Shown here one piece after another: positions 6,064 to 13,578 of a stretch of 15,268 bases of DNA. Below the pieces are notes generated by a model, which ran no database searches, was not told the DNA's origin, and was given only the letters and a program-made list of their open reading frames with translations. This stretch comes from an uncultured Dorea sp. (GTDB lineage Bacteria; Bacillota; Clostridia; Lachnospirales; Lachnospiraceae). The DNA lies in the NCBI GenBank assembly GCA_934295165.1, contig CAKRAT010000051.1:1-15268 (forward strand), read 5' to 3'. Every line of letters begins with the position of its first letter. Within the stretch, counting starts at the first letter, position 1. A program made the translations under genes and the position numbers.

Positions 6064-7476
6064 ATGAATAAGAATATATTATACCGGAGCATTCCGAAAG
6101 TGGATATTCTTCTGGCGGATGAAGGAATCCAGGTATTGATTGAGACTTATAGCCGTGAAAGTGTGATGGAAGCTATCCACAGTGAGATGGAAAAGCTCCG
6201 CGCATTTATCGGAACATGTGAAGAGGAAGAAGAGGCAAAGCGTCAGATTGCTTTGCTGAATGAAAATATAGCAAAAGCTGTAGCTGCAATGCATACACCG
6301 AATATGAAAAAGGTGATCAACGGAACCGGAACAATCCTGCACACGAATCTCGGACGTGCGCCGATCAGTTATGATCACATGATGAGAGCTGCAGAGATTG
6401 TCAGCGGATATTCCAATCTGGAATATAATCTGGAAGCAGGAAGAAGAGGAGAGCGTTATTCACATTTTGAAAAGCTTCTGTGCAAGCTTACCGGAGCAGA
6501 GGCTGCCATGGCAGTCAACAATAACGCGTCTTCGGTACTTCTGATCTTAAGTTCTCTGGCAAAAGGCGGGGAAGTAATCGTATCCCGTGGGGAACTGATC
6601 GAGATCGGCGGAAAGTTCCGTATCCCGGATGTGATGGAACAGAGTGGTGCAAGTCTTGTGGAAGTCGGGACGACGAACAAGACACATTATGAAGATTATG
6701 AAGAAGCAATCACAGAAGATACGAAAGCACTTCTGAAGGTACACACCAGTAACTACCGTATCGTTGGATTTACAGAAAGTGTGGGAATTGACGAACTGGT
6801 ACCGGTTGCAAAAGAACATGAGATTCCGGTCGTGGAGGATCTCGGAAGTGGTGTACTGATCAATCTGGAAAAATATGGTCTGACACATGAGCCAACGGTA
6901 CAGGAATCCATTGCGCATGGTGCGGATGTGGTATGTTTCAGTGGCGACAAGCTTCTTGGAGGACCACAGGCGGGAATTATCATCGGTAAGAAGAAATATA
7001 TCGATATGATGAAGAAGAACCAGCTCACTCGTGCACTTCGTATTGATAAATTTACGGCAGCAGCACTGGAAATGGTTCTGATGGAATACCTGTCAGAAGA
7101 GACAGCCGTTCAGAATATTCCGGTATTGCGTATGATCGCAACACCTCTGGAAGAAATCGAAAAAGAAGCCAGAAGTTTTGTGCGTATTTTGCGTCATACA
7201 GGTATGGATGCAAAAATCCAGATGGTATCCTGTGAATCGCAGATCGGCGGTGGCTCCCTTCCGCTTGAACGCATGGAAAGCCGTGCAGTCGCAATCCAGC
7301 CCAATGGCATGAGTGTTGCAGAGATGGAAGAGAAGATGCGTCATCTGGAGATTCCGATCATTCCGCGAACGATCAATGACAGCATCTGTCTGGATGTCAG
7401 AACGATAGAACGCAAGGATTATAAGATGATCGCAGCGGAACTTGCAGAATTATTAGGAAAGAAAGAAGAACGGTAG
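6064..7476 (+). CDS. selA: L-seryl-tRNA(Sec) selenium transferase
   Basis: SelA is a PLP enzyme that converts seryl-tRNA(Sec) to selenocysteyl-tRNA(Sec) using selenophosphate from SelD. The 470-residue protein has the usual N-terminal SIPKVDILL region, NGTGTILHTNLGRAPIS, EAAMAVNNNASSVLL, VVEDLGSGVL, and the PLP-lysine motif VCFSGDKLLGGPQAG with Lys296, next to the position of the E. coli lysine (295). The start at 6064 is chosen over the in-frame ATG at 6043 because GGAG (6053-6056) is spaced seven bases from it and because family members begin shortly before the SIPKVD motif. Family members form a homodecamer in the cytoplasm. The gene sits tightly between selD and selB in one transcript. 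Confidence 0.96.
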   Translation: MNKNILYRSIPKVDILLADEGIQVLIETYSRESVMEAIHSEMEKLRAFIGTCEEEEEAKRQIALLNENIAKAVAAMHTPNMKKVINGTGTILHTNLGRAPISYDHMMRAAEIVSGYSNLEYNLEAGRRGERYSHFEKLLCKLTGAEAAMAVNNNASSVLLILSSLAKGGEVIVSRGELIEIGGKFRIPDVMEQSGASLVEVGTTNKTHYEDYEEAITEDTKALLKVHTSNYRIVGFTESVGIDELVPVAKEHEIPVVEDLGSGVLINLEKYGLTHEPTVQESIAHGADVVCFSGDKLLGGPQAGIIIGKKKYIDMMKKNQLTRALRIDKFTAAALEMVLMEYLSEETAVQNIPVLRMIATPLEEIEKEARSFVRILRHTGMDAKIQMVSCESQIGGGSLPLERMESRAVAIQPNGMSVAEMEEKMRHLEIPIIPRTINDSICLDVRTIERKDYKMIAAELAELLGKKEER

Positions 7477-7491
7477 GTGCAAAAGAAGGCT

Positions 7492-9405
7492 ATGAAGAAT
7501 ATTATTATCGGAACAGCCGGCCATATTGATCATGGGAAGACGACACTGATCAAAGCACTGACCGGAAGAAATACAGACCGCTGGGAAGAAGAACAGCGAA
7601 GAGGAATTACGATTGACTTAGGGTTTACGTATTTTGACCTGCCGGGAGGAGACCGTGCGGGGATCATTGACGTACCGGGACATGAGAAATTCATCAATAA
7701 CATGGTTGCCGGAGTAGTCGGAATGGATCTGGTACTTCTGGTGATCGCGGCAGATGAGGGAATCATGCCGCAGACAAGAGAGCACATGGATATCCTGAAT
7801 CTTCTCGGAATTGAGAAGAGTATCATTGTGCTGAATAAATGTGATCTCGTAGACGAAGAGTGGCTGGAGATGATGGAAGAGGATGTAAGGGAAGAGTTAT
7901 CCGGAACATTTCTGGAACATGCACCGATCGTGAAAGTATCTTCGGCAACGGGAGCAGGTCTGGATGATCTGGTAAAAGAGATCGGGCATCAGACAAGAGA
8001 CGAAGTCGTGCAAAAAGATATTCATACGATTCCACGCCTTCCGATCGACAGAGTGTTTACACTCTCCGGATTCGGAACAATCATCACCGGAACATTGGTA
8101 TCCGGAACGATTACGAAAGAAGATACACTTCAGATGTATCCGGTCGGAAAGGAATGCAAGATCCGGAGCATTCAGGTCCACGGGGAAGATAAGACAGAAT
8201 GTTATGCCGGACAGCGTGTGGCAATCAACCTTTCGAATGTGAAAAAGAAAGAGATCAAGAGAGGATGCGTACTGGCACCTCCGGACAGCATGAAGAATAC
8301 AGATCTTCTGGATGTAAAATTAAATGTACTGGATTCTTCAGTGAGAATCCTGACGAATCACACACGTCTGCATTTCTTCACAGGAACCAGTGAAGTTTTG
8401 TGCCGTGCGGTACTTCTGGATAAAGAAGAGATCGGACCGGGAGAAAGCGGTTATGTACAGCTTCGCATGGAAGAAGAAGTTGCGGTAAGACGAGGGGACA
8501 AGTTCGTCGTGCGTTTCTATTCACCGATGGAGACGATCGGAGGAGGTGTTGTTCTCGAACCAAATCCGAAGATCAAGAGAAGATTCCAGCCGGAAGTGAT
8601 CGAAGAACTGAAGCGTAAAGAAGAAGGATCTTCGGCAGATGTGATCGAGATGCATGTGAAGAATCATGCGGATACGTTGATCACGGTCGCAGAGCTTGCC
8701 AGGCTTACGGCATTGTCGGCAGACGAAGTCGAACAGGATGTAAAGGAACTGGAAGGACAGGGAACGGTATATGTATTCCCGATGCGTAAAGATACGTATG
8801 TATGGCACAGTGATTCGGCAAGAGAAGCAGAGCATATATTGTTAAAAACACTGAGAGAATATGAAGAGCAATATCCTTACCGCTATGGCATGAAGAAAGC
8901 CCAGGTACAGACGACCTACTTCAAGAAGATCAAGCCGAATGTGTATGATAAGATCCTGACACTTCTGGAAGAACAGGGAAGCTTGAAAAGGGTGGACGAA
9001 TTCCTGTGTACGCCAGAGTATGAGGTGAGAAAAGATAAGACGTACGACAAGGTATCCGGGATCATGCTGGATACTTTTGAAAAAGCTGGATTTGACTTTG
9101 CAAGATATTCCGAGATCACATGCAAGGATGTGCCGCAGGATATCATGGATGATATTCTGAACATCTTATTAGAAGAAAAACAGATTGTAAAAATAAATGA
9201 TGAAATGTATACACTGACCTCTTATATGGAGACTGCGAAAGAGAAGATCAAAGAGCATTTAAAAGAGGATCCGTTGATTACGATTGCGCAGGTCAGAGAC
9301 ATGTTTGAGACCAGCAGAAAAAGTGCAAAACCGATCCTGGAATATATGGACAGCATTAAAGTAACCAAGAAAACGGGAGCAGAGAGCGAAAGGGTGGCAT
9401 ACTAA
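7492..9405 (+). CDS. selB: Selenocysteine-specific translation elongation factor SelB
   Basis: SelB carries selenocysteyl-tRNA(Sec) to the ribosome and binds the SECIS hairpin. The 637-residue protein has all GTPase motifs: GHIDHGKT (10-17), RGITID (37-42), DVPGHEKF (60-67), NKCD (115-118) and [10 protein letters not shown]-Tu-like beta-barrel domains follow. The C-terminal third is the winged-helix SECIS-binding region, visible as repeated helix-rich units ending with [18 protein letters not shown]. The ATG at 7492 fits the family start [16 protein letters not shown], with AGGTG at 7475-7479. An in-frame GTG at 7477, directly after the selA stop, would add five residues and cannot be excluded. 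The stop codon overlaps the lysR start (TAATG), showing translational coupling. In this window its only visible Sec client is selD. Confidence 0.95.
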   Translation: MKNIIIGTAGHIDHGKTTLIKALTGRNTDRWEEEQRRGITIDLGFTYFDLPGGDRAGIIDVPGHEKFINNMVAGVVGMDLVLLVIAADEGIMPQTREHMDILNLLGIEKSIIVLNKCDLVDEEWLEMMEEDVREELSGTFLEHAPIVKVSSATGAGLDDLVKEIGHQTRDEVVQKDIHTIPRLPIDRVFTLSGFGTIITGTLVSGTITKEDTLQMYPVGKECKIRSIQVHGEDKTECYAGQRVAINLSNVKKKEIKRGCVLAPPDSMKNTDLLDVKLNVLDSSVRILTNHTRLHFFTGTSEVLCRAVLLDKEEIGPGESGYVQLRMEEEVAVRRGDKFVVRFYSPMETIGGGVVLEPNPKIKRRFQPEVIEELKRKEEGSSADVIEMHVKNHADTLITVAELARLTALSADEVEQDVKELEGQGTVYVFPMRKDTYVWHSDSAREAEHILLKTLREYEEQYPYRYGMKKAQVQTTYFKKIKPNVYDKILTLLEEQGSLKRVDEFLCTPEYEVRKDKTYDKVSGIMLDTFEKAGFDFARYSEITCKDVPQDIMDDILNILLEEKQIVKINDEMYTLTSYMETAKEKIKEHLKEDPLITIAQVRDMFETSRKSAKPILEYMDSIKVTKKTGAESERVAY

Positions 9406-10313
9406 TGAATTTGAAACAGTTAGAAGCTTTCGTTCAGGTAGCAGAGGGAGGCAGTTTTTCAAAGGCAGCAAAGCAGCTGTACCTGACACAGCCGACCATC
9501 AGTGCGCACATTTCGTCACTGGAAAAAGAACTGAATGCAAGGCTTTTTGTAAGAAATACGAAAGAAGTAAGATTATCGGATGATGGAAAGGAACTATACC
9601 GTTATGCAAGACAGATGATTGATCTTCAGAAAAAGATTGAAGAACGGTTTGAGACAGGCAAAGGCGAGAGCAAGCACTTGATTACAATTGCGGCATCTAC
9701 GATTCCGGCACAGTACCTGCTTCCGAAGATTCTGATGAAATTCAACGAGAGGTATCCGAAAGAACAGGTAAAACTGATAGAAACGGACAGCAGCCAGGTT
9801 ATCACACAGATCATCGATCATATGGTTGATGTGGGATTTACCGGAACAGTTCTGGAGAAAAAGCATTGCAAGTATATTCCGTTTTACAAGGATGAACTGG
9901 TTGTAATTACTCCGAATACAGAGAAGTATCAGGTGTTATATCAGAATCAGGAAGATATCAGCTGGGTTATTGAAGAACGTCTGATCATGCGGGAAGAAGG
10001 ATCCGGTACGAGAAAAGAAGCAGGAAAGCAGCTTCGGGCTGCCGGAATTAATCTGGATAAACTGAAGATCATTGCAAGTATTGAGAACCAGGAGACAATT
10101 AAAAAGTCAGTAAAGCAAGGGATGGGAATTTCCGTGATATCCAAGCTTGCTGCGGCAGATGAAGTGAGATACGGAGATATTCTGGCATTTCCGATTCCGA
10201 AAGCAGATCAGGGACGCGACATTAACCTGGTATATAATAAGAATTACCAGATGTCGAAAAGTGCAGAACGTTTCGTGAAGGTAGTAAAAGAAGTATATGG
10301 AATTGAAGAATAG
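9405..10313 (+). CDS. Selenium-metabolism-associated LysR family transcriptional regulator
   Basis: A 302-residue LysR-type regulator. The N-terminal winged helix-turn-helix is clear: [20 protein letters not shown], then AAKQLYLTQPTISAHISSLE (21-40). Residues from about 90 on form the two-lobed effector-binding domain. It begins one base inside the selB stop codon, so it is translated from the selenium transcript. A LysR gene in this exact place is a known companion of clostridial selenium clusters. The effector is not known; a selenium or sulfur metabolite is a guess. A palindrome overlapping the promoter just downstream (10425-10440) is the best candidate operator in view. Family certain; target inferred. 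Confidence 0.93.
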   Translation: MNLKQLEAFVQVAEGGSFSKAAKQLYLTQPTISAHISSLEKELNARLFVRNTKEVRLSDDGKELYRYARQMIDLQKKIEERFETGKGESKHLITIAASTIPAQYLLPKILMKFNERYPKEQVKLIETDSSQVITQIIDHMVDVGFTGTVLEKKHCKYIPFYKDELVVITPNTEKYQVLYQNQEDISWVIEERLIMREEGSGTRKEAGKQLRAAGINLDKLKIIASIENQETIKKSVKQGMGISVISKLAAADEVRYGDILAFPIPKADQGRDINLVYNKNYQMSKSAERFVKVVKEVYGIEE

Positions 10314-10373
10314 ATTATAAGAAAAAACGTAATAAGATTTTTTTTGTAATATATAGCTCGATTGATAGAACAG

Positions 10374-10417
10374 ACCCACAGTATTGATAGATAGAAGCTA
10401 TTAATGCTGTGGGTTTA
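10374..10417 (+). terminator. Long hairpin after lysR, likely terminator of block 1
   Basis: A 17-bp stem (10374-10390 with 10398-10414, all paired if two G-U wobbles are counted) closes a 7-base loop. Only three T follow directly (10414-10416 with a later TGTTT), so it is a strong hairpin with a poor T tail and some readthrough into block 2 is possible. Confidence 0.65.
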
Positions 10418-10424
10418 TGTAATG

Positions 10425-10440
10425 TTTCGATTAGACGAAA
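10425..10440. promoter_or_regulatory. Candidate LysR operator, palindrome TTTCG-N6-CGAAA
   Basis: Two perfect 5-base arms lie 6 bases apart and the right half covers the -35 box of the next promoter. It contains a T-N11-A core of the kind LysR proteins bind. Binding by the adjacent LysR protein is inferred from position only. Confidence 0.45.
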
Positions 10441-10460
10441 TGGGAAAAATAGACTATACT
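10432..10460 (+). promoter_or_regulatory. Promoter for the selenium supply block (desulfurase-yedE-tusA-DUF3343)
   Basis: TAGACG (10432-10437, 4/6) and TATACT (10455-10460, 5/6) are 17 bases apart. The imperfect -35 box and the overlapping palindrome fit a regulator-dependent promoter. The leader is about 110 bases and holds an imperfect palindrome, AAAAAAGTACGTTTTT (10472-10487). Confidence 0.6.
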
Positions 10461-10574
10461 GAAAGCATACGAAAAAAGTACGTTTTTACTCAGAAATTAA
10501 TGAGTGTTGTGTAAATGGAATAAAAATTTTAGAATAATACTTGAATCGTGTGCGGATATTGGGAGGAATCAAGT

Positions 10575-11714
10575 ATGATATATATGGATAACGCGGCAAC
10601 GACGATGCACAAACCACGGAAAGTGATCGATGCAGTGGTAAGAGCAATGAGTTCGATGGGGAATGCTGGAAGAGGCGCAAGTGAGGCAGCACTTAGTGCA
10701 TCCAGGATCATCTATGACACAAGAGACAGACTGGCGGAATTATTCGGAGCAGAAGATGCAAGACGGATTGCATTTACATCAAATTCTACAGAAAGCCTGA
10801 ATATTGCAATTAAAGGCATACTGAATCCAGGAGACCATGTGATCACAACGGTTCTGGAACACAATTCGGTGTTGAGGCCGTTGTATGAGATGGAGAAAAG
10901 AGGGGCAGGGCTTACCATCATTGGATGTGATGAGAAGGGGATGCCGGATCTTACAGCAATGGAAGCTGCGATAAAAGAAAATACGAAGATGATCATCTGC
11001 ACTAATGGATCGAATCTTACCGGAAATTATGTAGATGTATCAGTAATCGGAAAGATGGCACATGCGCATGGATTATTGTTTGTGGTAGATGCATCGCAGA
11101 CGGCAGGCGTATTTCCAATTGATGTACAGAAGATGAATATAGATATTCTTTGCTTTACGGGGCATAAGGGACTGCTTGGTCCTCAGGGAACGGGCGGAAT
11201 CTATGTAAAAGAAGGAATTGAATTAAGACCGTTGAAGACAGGCGGCAGCGGAATCCAGACTTACAGTAAAGAGCATCCGATACAGATGCCGGCCGCTCTG
11301 GAGGCGGGAACTCTGAACGGACACGGGATTGCAGGACTTCATGCGGCATTGGAATATCTGGAAGAGGAAGGAATTGACAATATCAGAAAAAGGGAAAATG
11401 AACTGATGTGGAGATTCTACAACGGGGTAAAAGATGTCCCGGGAGTTAAAATCTATGGGGATTACAGCCAGTCTGAGCGCTGTGCGATCGTGACGCTGAA
11501 CATTGGTGATTATGATTCTTCAGAAGTGAGTGATGAGCTTCTTATGGAATATGATATTTCTACCAGATCGGGAGGGCATTGTGCACCGCTTATGCACGAA
11601 GCACTCGGAACGGTAGAACAGGGAGCTGTGAGATTCAGTTTCTCACATTACAACACGGAGGAAGAAGTGGACACAGCGGTAAAAGCGATCCACGAACTGG
11701 CAGAAGAACCGTAA
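10575..11714 (+). CDS. Class V aminotransferase: cysteine desulfurase / selenocysteine-lyase-like
   Basis: A 379-residue PLP enzyme of the NifS/SufS/CsdB superfamily, which takes sulfur from cysteine or selenium from selenocysteine and holds it on an active-site cysteine. Visible features are YMDNAATTMHKP at the N-terminus, FTSNSTESLNIAIKG (cofactor phosphate region), VVDASQTAG, the PLP lysine in FTGHKGLLGPQGTGG (Lys198), and the chalcogen-accepting Cys336 in RSGGHCAPL. This is the desulfurase type that recurs in selenium clusters with YedE and YedF. The ATG at 10575 is chosen over 10548 because GGGAGG (10561-10566) is ideally placed and the product starts directly at the conserved Y-x-D-N-A-A-T. 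It heads block 2 and is followed after 95 bases by yedE. Whether cysteine or selenocysteine is its natural substrate cannot be read from sequence. Confidence 0.9.
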   Translation: MIYMDNAATTMHKPRKVIDAVVRAMSSMGNAGRGASEAALSASRIIYDTRDRLAELFGAEDARRIAFTSNSTESLNIAIKGILNPGDHVITTVLEHNSVLRPLYEMEKRGAGLTIIGCDEKGMPDLTAMEAAIKENTKMIICTNGSNLTGNYVDVSVIGKMAHAHGLLFVVDASQTAGVFPIDVQKMNIDILCFTGHKGLLGPQGTGGIYVKEGIELRPLKTGGSGIQTYSKEHPIQMPAALEAGTLNGHGIAGLHAALEYLEEEGIDNIRKRENELMWRFYNGVKDVPGVKIYGDYSQSERCAIVTLNIGDYDSSEVSDELLMEYDISTRSGGHCAPLMHEALGTVEQGAVRFSFSHYNTEEEVDTAVKAIHELAEEP

Positions 11715-11737
11715 ATATGTATGAAGAATGATATAAA

Positions 11738-11766
11738 TTCATAAAAAAGTATGTCAGGCATATAGT
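11738..11766 (+). promoter_or_regulatory. Possible internal promoter before yedE
   Basis: TTCATA (11738-11743, 4/6) and TATAGT (11761-11766, 5/6) are 17 bases apart in the 95-base gap. It would allow yedE and the carriers to be expressed apart from the desulfurase. Confidence 0.4.
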
Positions 11767-11809
11767 TATGGGGAAATGCAAAAAAATGAGAGTATAGGAG
11801 GAAACACTT

Positions 11810-12907
11810 ATGAATTTATCAGATTCAAAAAAGAAACTGGCGCTGGCCGGTGTTGTGTGTGGTATTGTAGCGGCATGCCTTGCAGCACTTGGTAATCCGG
11901 CGAACATGGCATTCTGTATTGCGTGCTTTATCCGTGATACGGCAGGAGCAATGGGAATGCATCAGGCAGAAGTGGTGCAATATGCAAGACCAGAGATCAT
12001 CGGACTTGTACTTGGGGCATTTATCATTTCTGTAGCAACAAAAGAATATCGTTCAACGGCTGGATCATCTCCGATGATTCGTTTCGTACTTGGTGTGATC
12101 ATTATGATCGGAGCACTGGTATTCCTTGGATGCCCGCTTCGTATGGTGATCCGTATGTCGGCAGGTGATCTGAATGCATGGGTTGCATTTGTTGGATTTA
12201 TCCTCGGAGTTGCAACCGGCGTATTCGCATTAAAGAAAGGATTCAGTCTTGGAAGAGCACATGTAACGAATAAGGCAAGTGGAGCTGTTCTCCCGGCAAT
12301 CGTTGTAGGAATCCTGATCCTGGCTACATGTACAACACTTCTGAAAGCAAGTGAGATGGGACCTGGAAGCATGCATGCACCAATCATTGCATCGCTGATC
12401 GGCGGACTTGTATTCGGCGCATTTGCACAGAAGTCAAGAATGTGCTTCGCAGGAAGCATCCGTGATATCATCCTGATGAAGAACTTCGATCTAATCAGTG
12501 TGATTGCAGGATTATTCGTTGTTATGCTGGTATTCAATATCGCAACAGGACGTTTTGTACTTGGATTCGATACACCTGGAATCATTGCACACTCTGAACA
12601 TCTGTGGAATATCCTTGGAATGTACACGGTAGGATTCGCAGCAGTTCTCGCAGGCGGATGCCCGCTTCGTCAGCTGATCCTGGCTGGTCAGGGATCTTCC
12701 GATTCGGCTATGACAGTTGTCGGAATGTTCATCGGAGCTGCAATCTGCCACAACTTTGGACTTGCAGCAAGCGGAACAGCACTGAATCCGGAGACAAAAG
12801 AAGTCGTAGCAGGTGCCGTACCAACGAATGGAAAAGTTGCATGTATCATCTGTATTGTGATCTGCTTTATTATCGCATTCACGAATAAGAGAGAAGAAGC
12901 AAAATAG
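11810..12907 (+). CDS. yedE: YedE-type selenium/sulfur membrane transporter
   Basis: A 365-residue membrane protein with about nine to ten hydrophobic helices, made of two related halves. Each half carries the same pair of cysteine motifs: AFCIACFIRD (C36, C39) then FLGCPLRMVIR (C108) in the first half, and RMCFAGSIRD (C212) then AGGCPLRQLIL (C284) in the second. This double YeeE/YedE repeat, with cysteines inside the membrane, is the plan of the family whose YeeE member passes thiosulfate inward through intramembrane cysteines. The YedE branch co-occurs with selenium use and is thought to import a selenium compound; the substrate is not established. A perfect AGGAGG (11796-11801) precedes the ATG. 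Neighbours on both sides are chalcogen-handling proteins, which supports an uptake role. Confidence 0.92.
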   Translation: MNLSDSKKKLALAGVVCGIVAACLAALGNPANMAFCIACFIRDTAGAMGMHQAEVVQYARPEIIGLVLGAFIISVATKEYRSTAGSSPMIRFVLGVIIMIGALVFLGCPLRMVIRMSAGDLNAWVAFVGFILGVATGVFALKKGFSLGRAHVTNKASGAVLPAIVVGILILATCTTLLKASEMGPGSMHAPIIASLIGGLVFGAFAQKSRMCFAGSIRDIILMKNFDLISVIAGLFVVMLVFNIATGRFVLGFDTPGIIAHSEHLWNILGMYTVGFAAVLAGGCPLRQLILAGQGSSDSAMTVVGMFIGAAICHNFGLAASGTALNPETKEVVAGAVPTNGKVACIICIVICFIIAFTNKREEAK

Positions 12908-13017
12908 TTTGCAGACATGGAAATTGTCAGAGCTGGAATTTCGCGTGTTGCAGAAGAAATAAAATAAGATTGAAATATGTGCAAATACATAGTATTCTAG
13001 GAAAGAAGGAATTAAAT

Positions 13018-13221
13018 ATGAAAGAAGTAGATGCAAGAGGTCTTTCTTGTCCGGAACCTTTGATGCTGACAGCAGAAGCATTAAAAGGAATAGCAGGACC
13101 TGTGAAAATTCTTGTCACAGAGCCTCATCAGAAGATGAACGTTGAGAAATTTGCCAAAGATAAAGGCAAAAAGGCAACGTCTGTAGAGAAAGACGGTTAC
13201 TACGAAGTGGTGATTGAGTAA
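13018..13221 (+). CDS. TusA/SirA-like sulfur (selenium) carrier protein, 67 aa
   Basis: A single-domain TusA-fold carrier: MKEVDARGLSCPEPLML has the family signature V-D-x-R-G-L-x-C-P-x-P, with the single cysteine C11 expected to carry sulfur or selenium as a per-thiol or per-selenide. The start at 13018 is chosen because AAGGA (13006-13010) is well placed and the product begins exactly like TusA; the in-frame ATG at 12976 would add 14 residues with no family match. Next to YedE and a cysteine desulfurase it most likely shuttles the chalcogen between them, as TusA does for sulfur in tRNA thiolation. It is the second TusA domain in the locus, after the one fused in YedF. DUF3343 follows only two bases later. 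Confidence 0.92.
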   Translation: MKEVDARGLSCPEPLMLTAEALKGIAGPVKILVTEPHQKMNVEKFAKDKGKKATSVEKDGYYEVVIE

Positions 13222-13223
13222 AC

Positions 13224-13460
13224 ATGAGAAAAAAAGTAATGAAACTTGTCGTAACATTTCACACGACATCTGATGCGATGGCGATGGAAAGGATATGCAA
13301 GGAAAGAAGTGTACCGGGAAGACTGATTCCGGTTCCGAGAGCAATCTCGGCAGGATGCGGACTTTCATGGTGTGCAGATCTGACAGACAGAGAACAGATT
13401 CTTGATGTGATGAAAGATGTTGGAATCGAGCAGGAAGATGTGCATGAATGTCTGGTGTAA
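13224..13460 (+). CDS. DUF3343 (Se/S carrier-like) small cysteine protein, 78 aa
   Basis: A 78-residue protein with the DUF3343 pattern: a beta-strand start KLVVTFHTTSDAMAMERICK, then PGRLIPVPRAISAGCGLSWC and a C-terminal helix ending HECLV. Cysteines are at 25, 45, 50 and 76; the G-C-G-L-S-W-C segment is the conserved core. The family is widespread in selenium-using and other anaerobes and has been proposed as a selenium/sulfur carrier, but its reaction is unproven. The ATG at 13224 lies two bases after the tusA-like stop, so translation is coupled; a second ATG at 13239 (MKLVVTFHTT) is closer to the family start. It is the last gene of block 2. Confidence 0.88.
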   Translation: MRKKVMKLVVTFHTTSDAMAMERICKERSVPGRLIPVPRAISAGCGLSWCADLTDREQILDVMKDVGIEQEDVHECLV

Positions 13461-13508
13461 GAATTCGTATAAGAAATTCCGTATAAGGATTTTATAAGAG
13501 GAATTTTG
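13458..13508 (+). repeat. Degenerate short tandem repeat after DUF3343
   Basis: Four imperfect units begin with TAAG: TAAGAATTCGTA, TAAGAAATTCCGTA, TAAGGATTTTA and TAAGAGGAATTTTG. The first includes the stop codon. No function is evident. Confidence 0.4.
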
Positions 13509-13522
13509 AAAAACGGGTATAA

Positions 13523-13575
13523 AAAGACGCTGATAACAGAAGCGGAGGTAGATAGCTTCTGTTATCAGCGTCTTT
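13523..13575. terminator. Perfect 21-bp hairpin, bidirectional terminator
   Basis: Arms 13523-13543 and 13555-13575 are fully complementary around an 11-base loop. The minus-strand read ends in TTTTT, a good terminator for the TetR gene; the plus-strand read ends in TCTTTGCATT, weaker, for the selenium block. Confidence 0.9.
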
Positions 13576-13578
13576 GCA

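Noticed and set aside
10314..10574. A tRNA-Sec or riboswitch in the lysR-desulfurase gap
   Set aside because: Only a simple hairpin, a palindrome and a promoter are found; no cloverleaf with T-arm consensus and no multi-helix junction could be drawn.
11962..12627. A 221-residue reading frame on the minus strand inside yedE
   Set aside because: It lies wholly within yedE in antisense and its composition (Pro, Thr, Ile, Asn) is that of a shadow of a membrane protein gene.
12970..12998. TTGAAA-17-TATTCT as a promoter for the tusA-like gene
   Set aside because: The start of transcription would fall at or inside the ribosome binding site, leaving almost no leader; the gene fits as part of the upstream operon.
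12512..13081. A 189-residue reading frame on the minus strand opposite yedE
   Set aside because: It is antisense to a confidently assigned membrane protein, is rich in Cys, Ser and His as expected for a shadow frame, and has no ribosome binding site.
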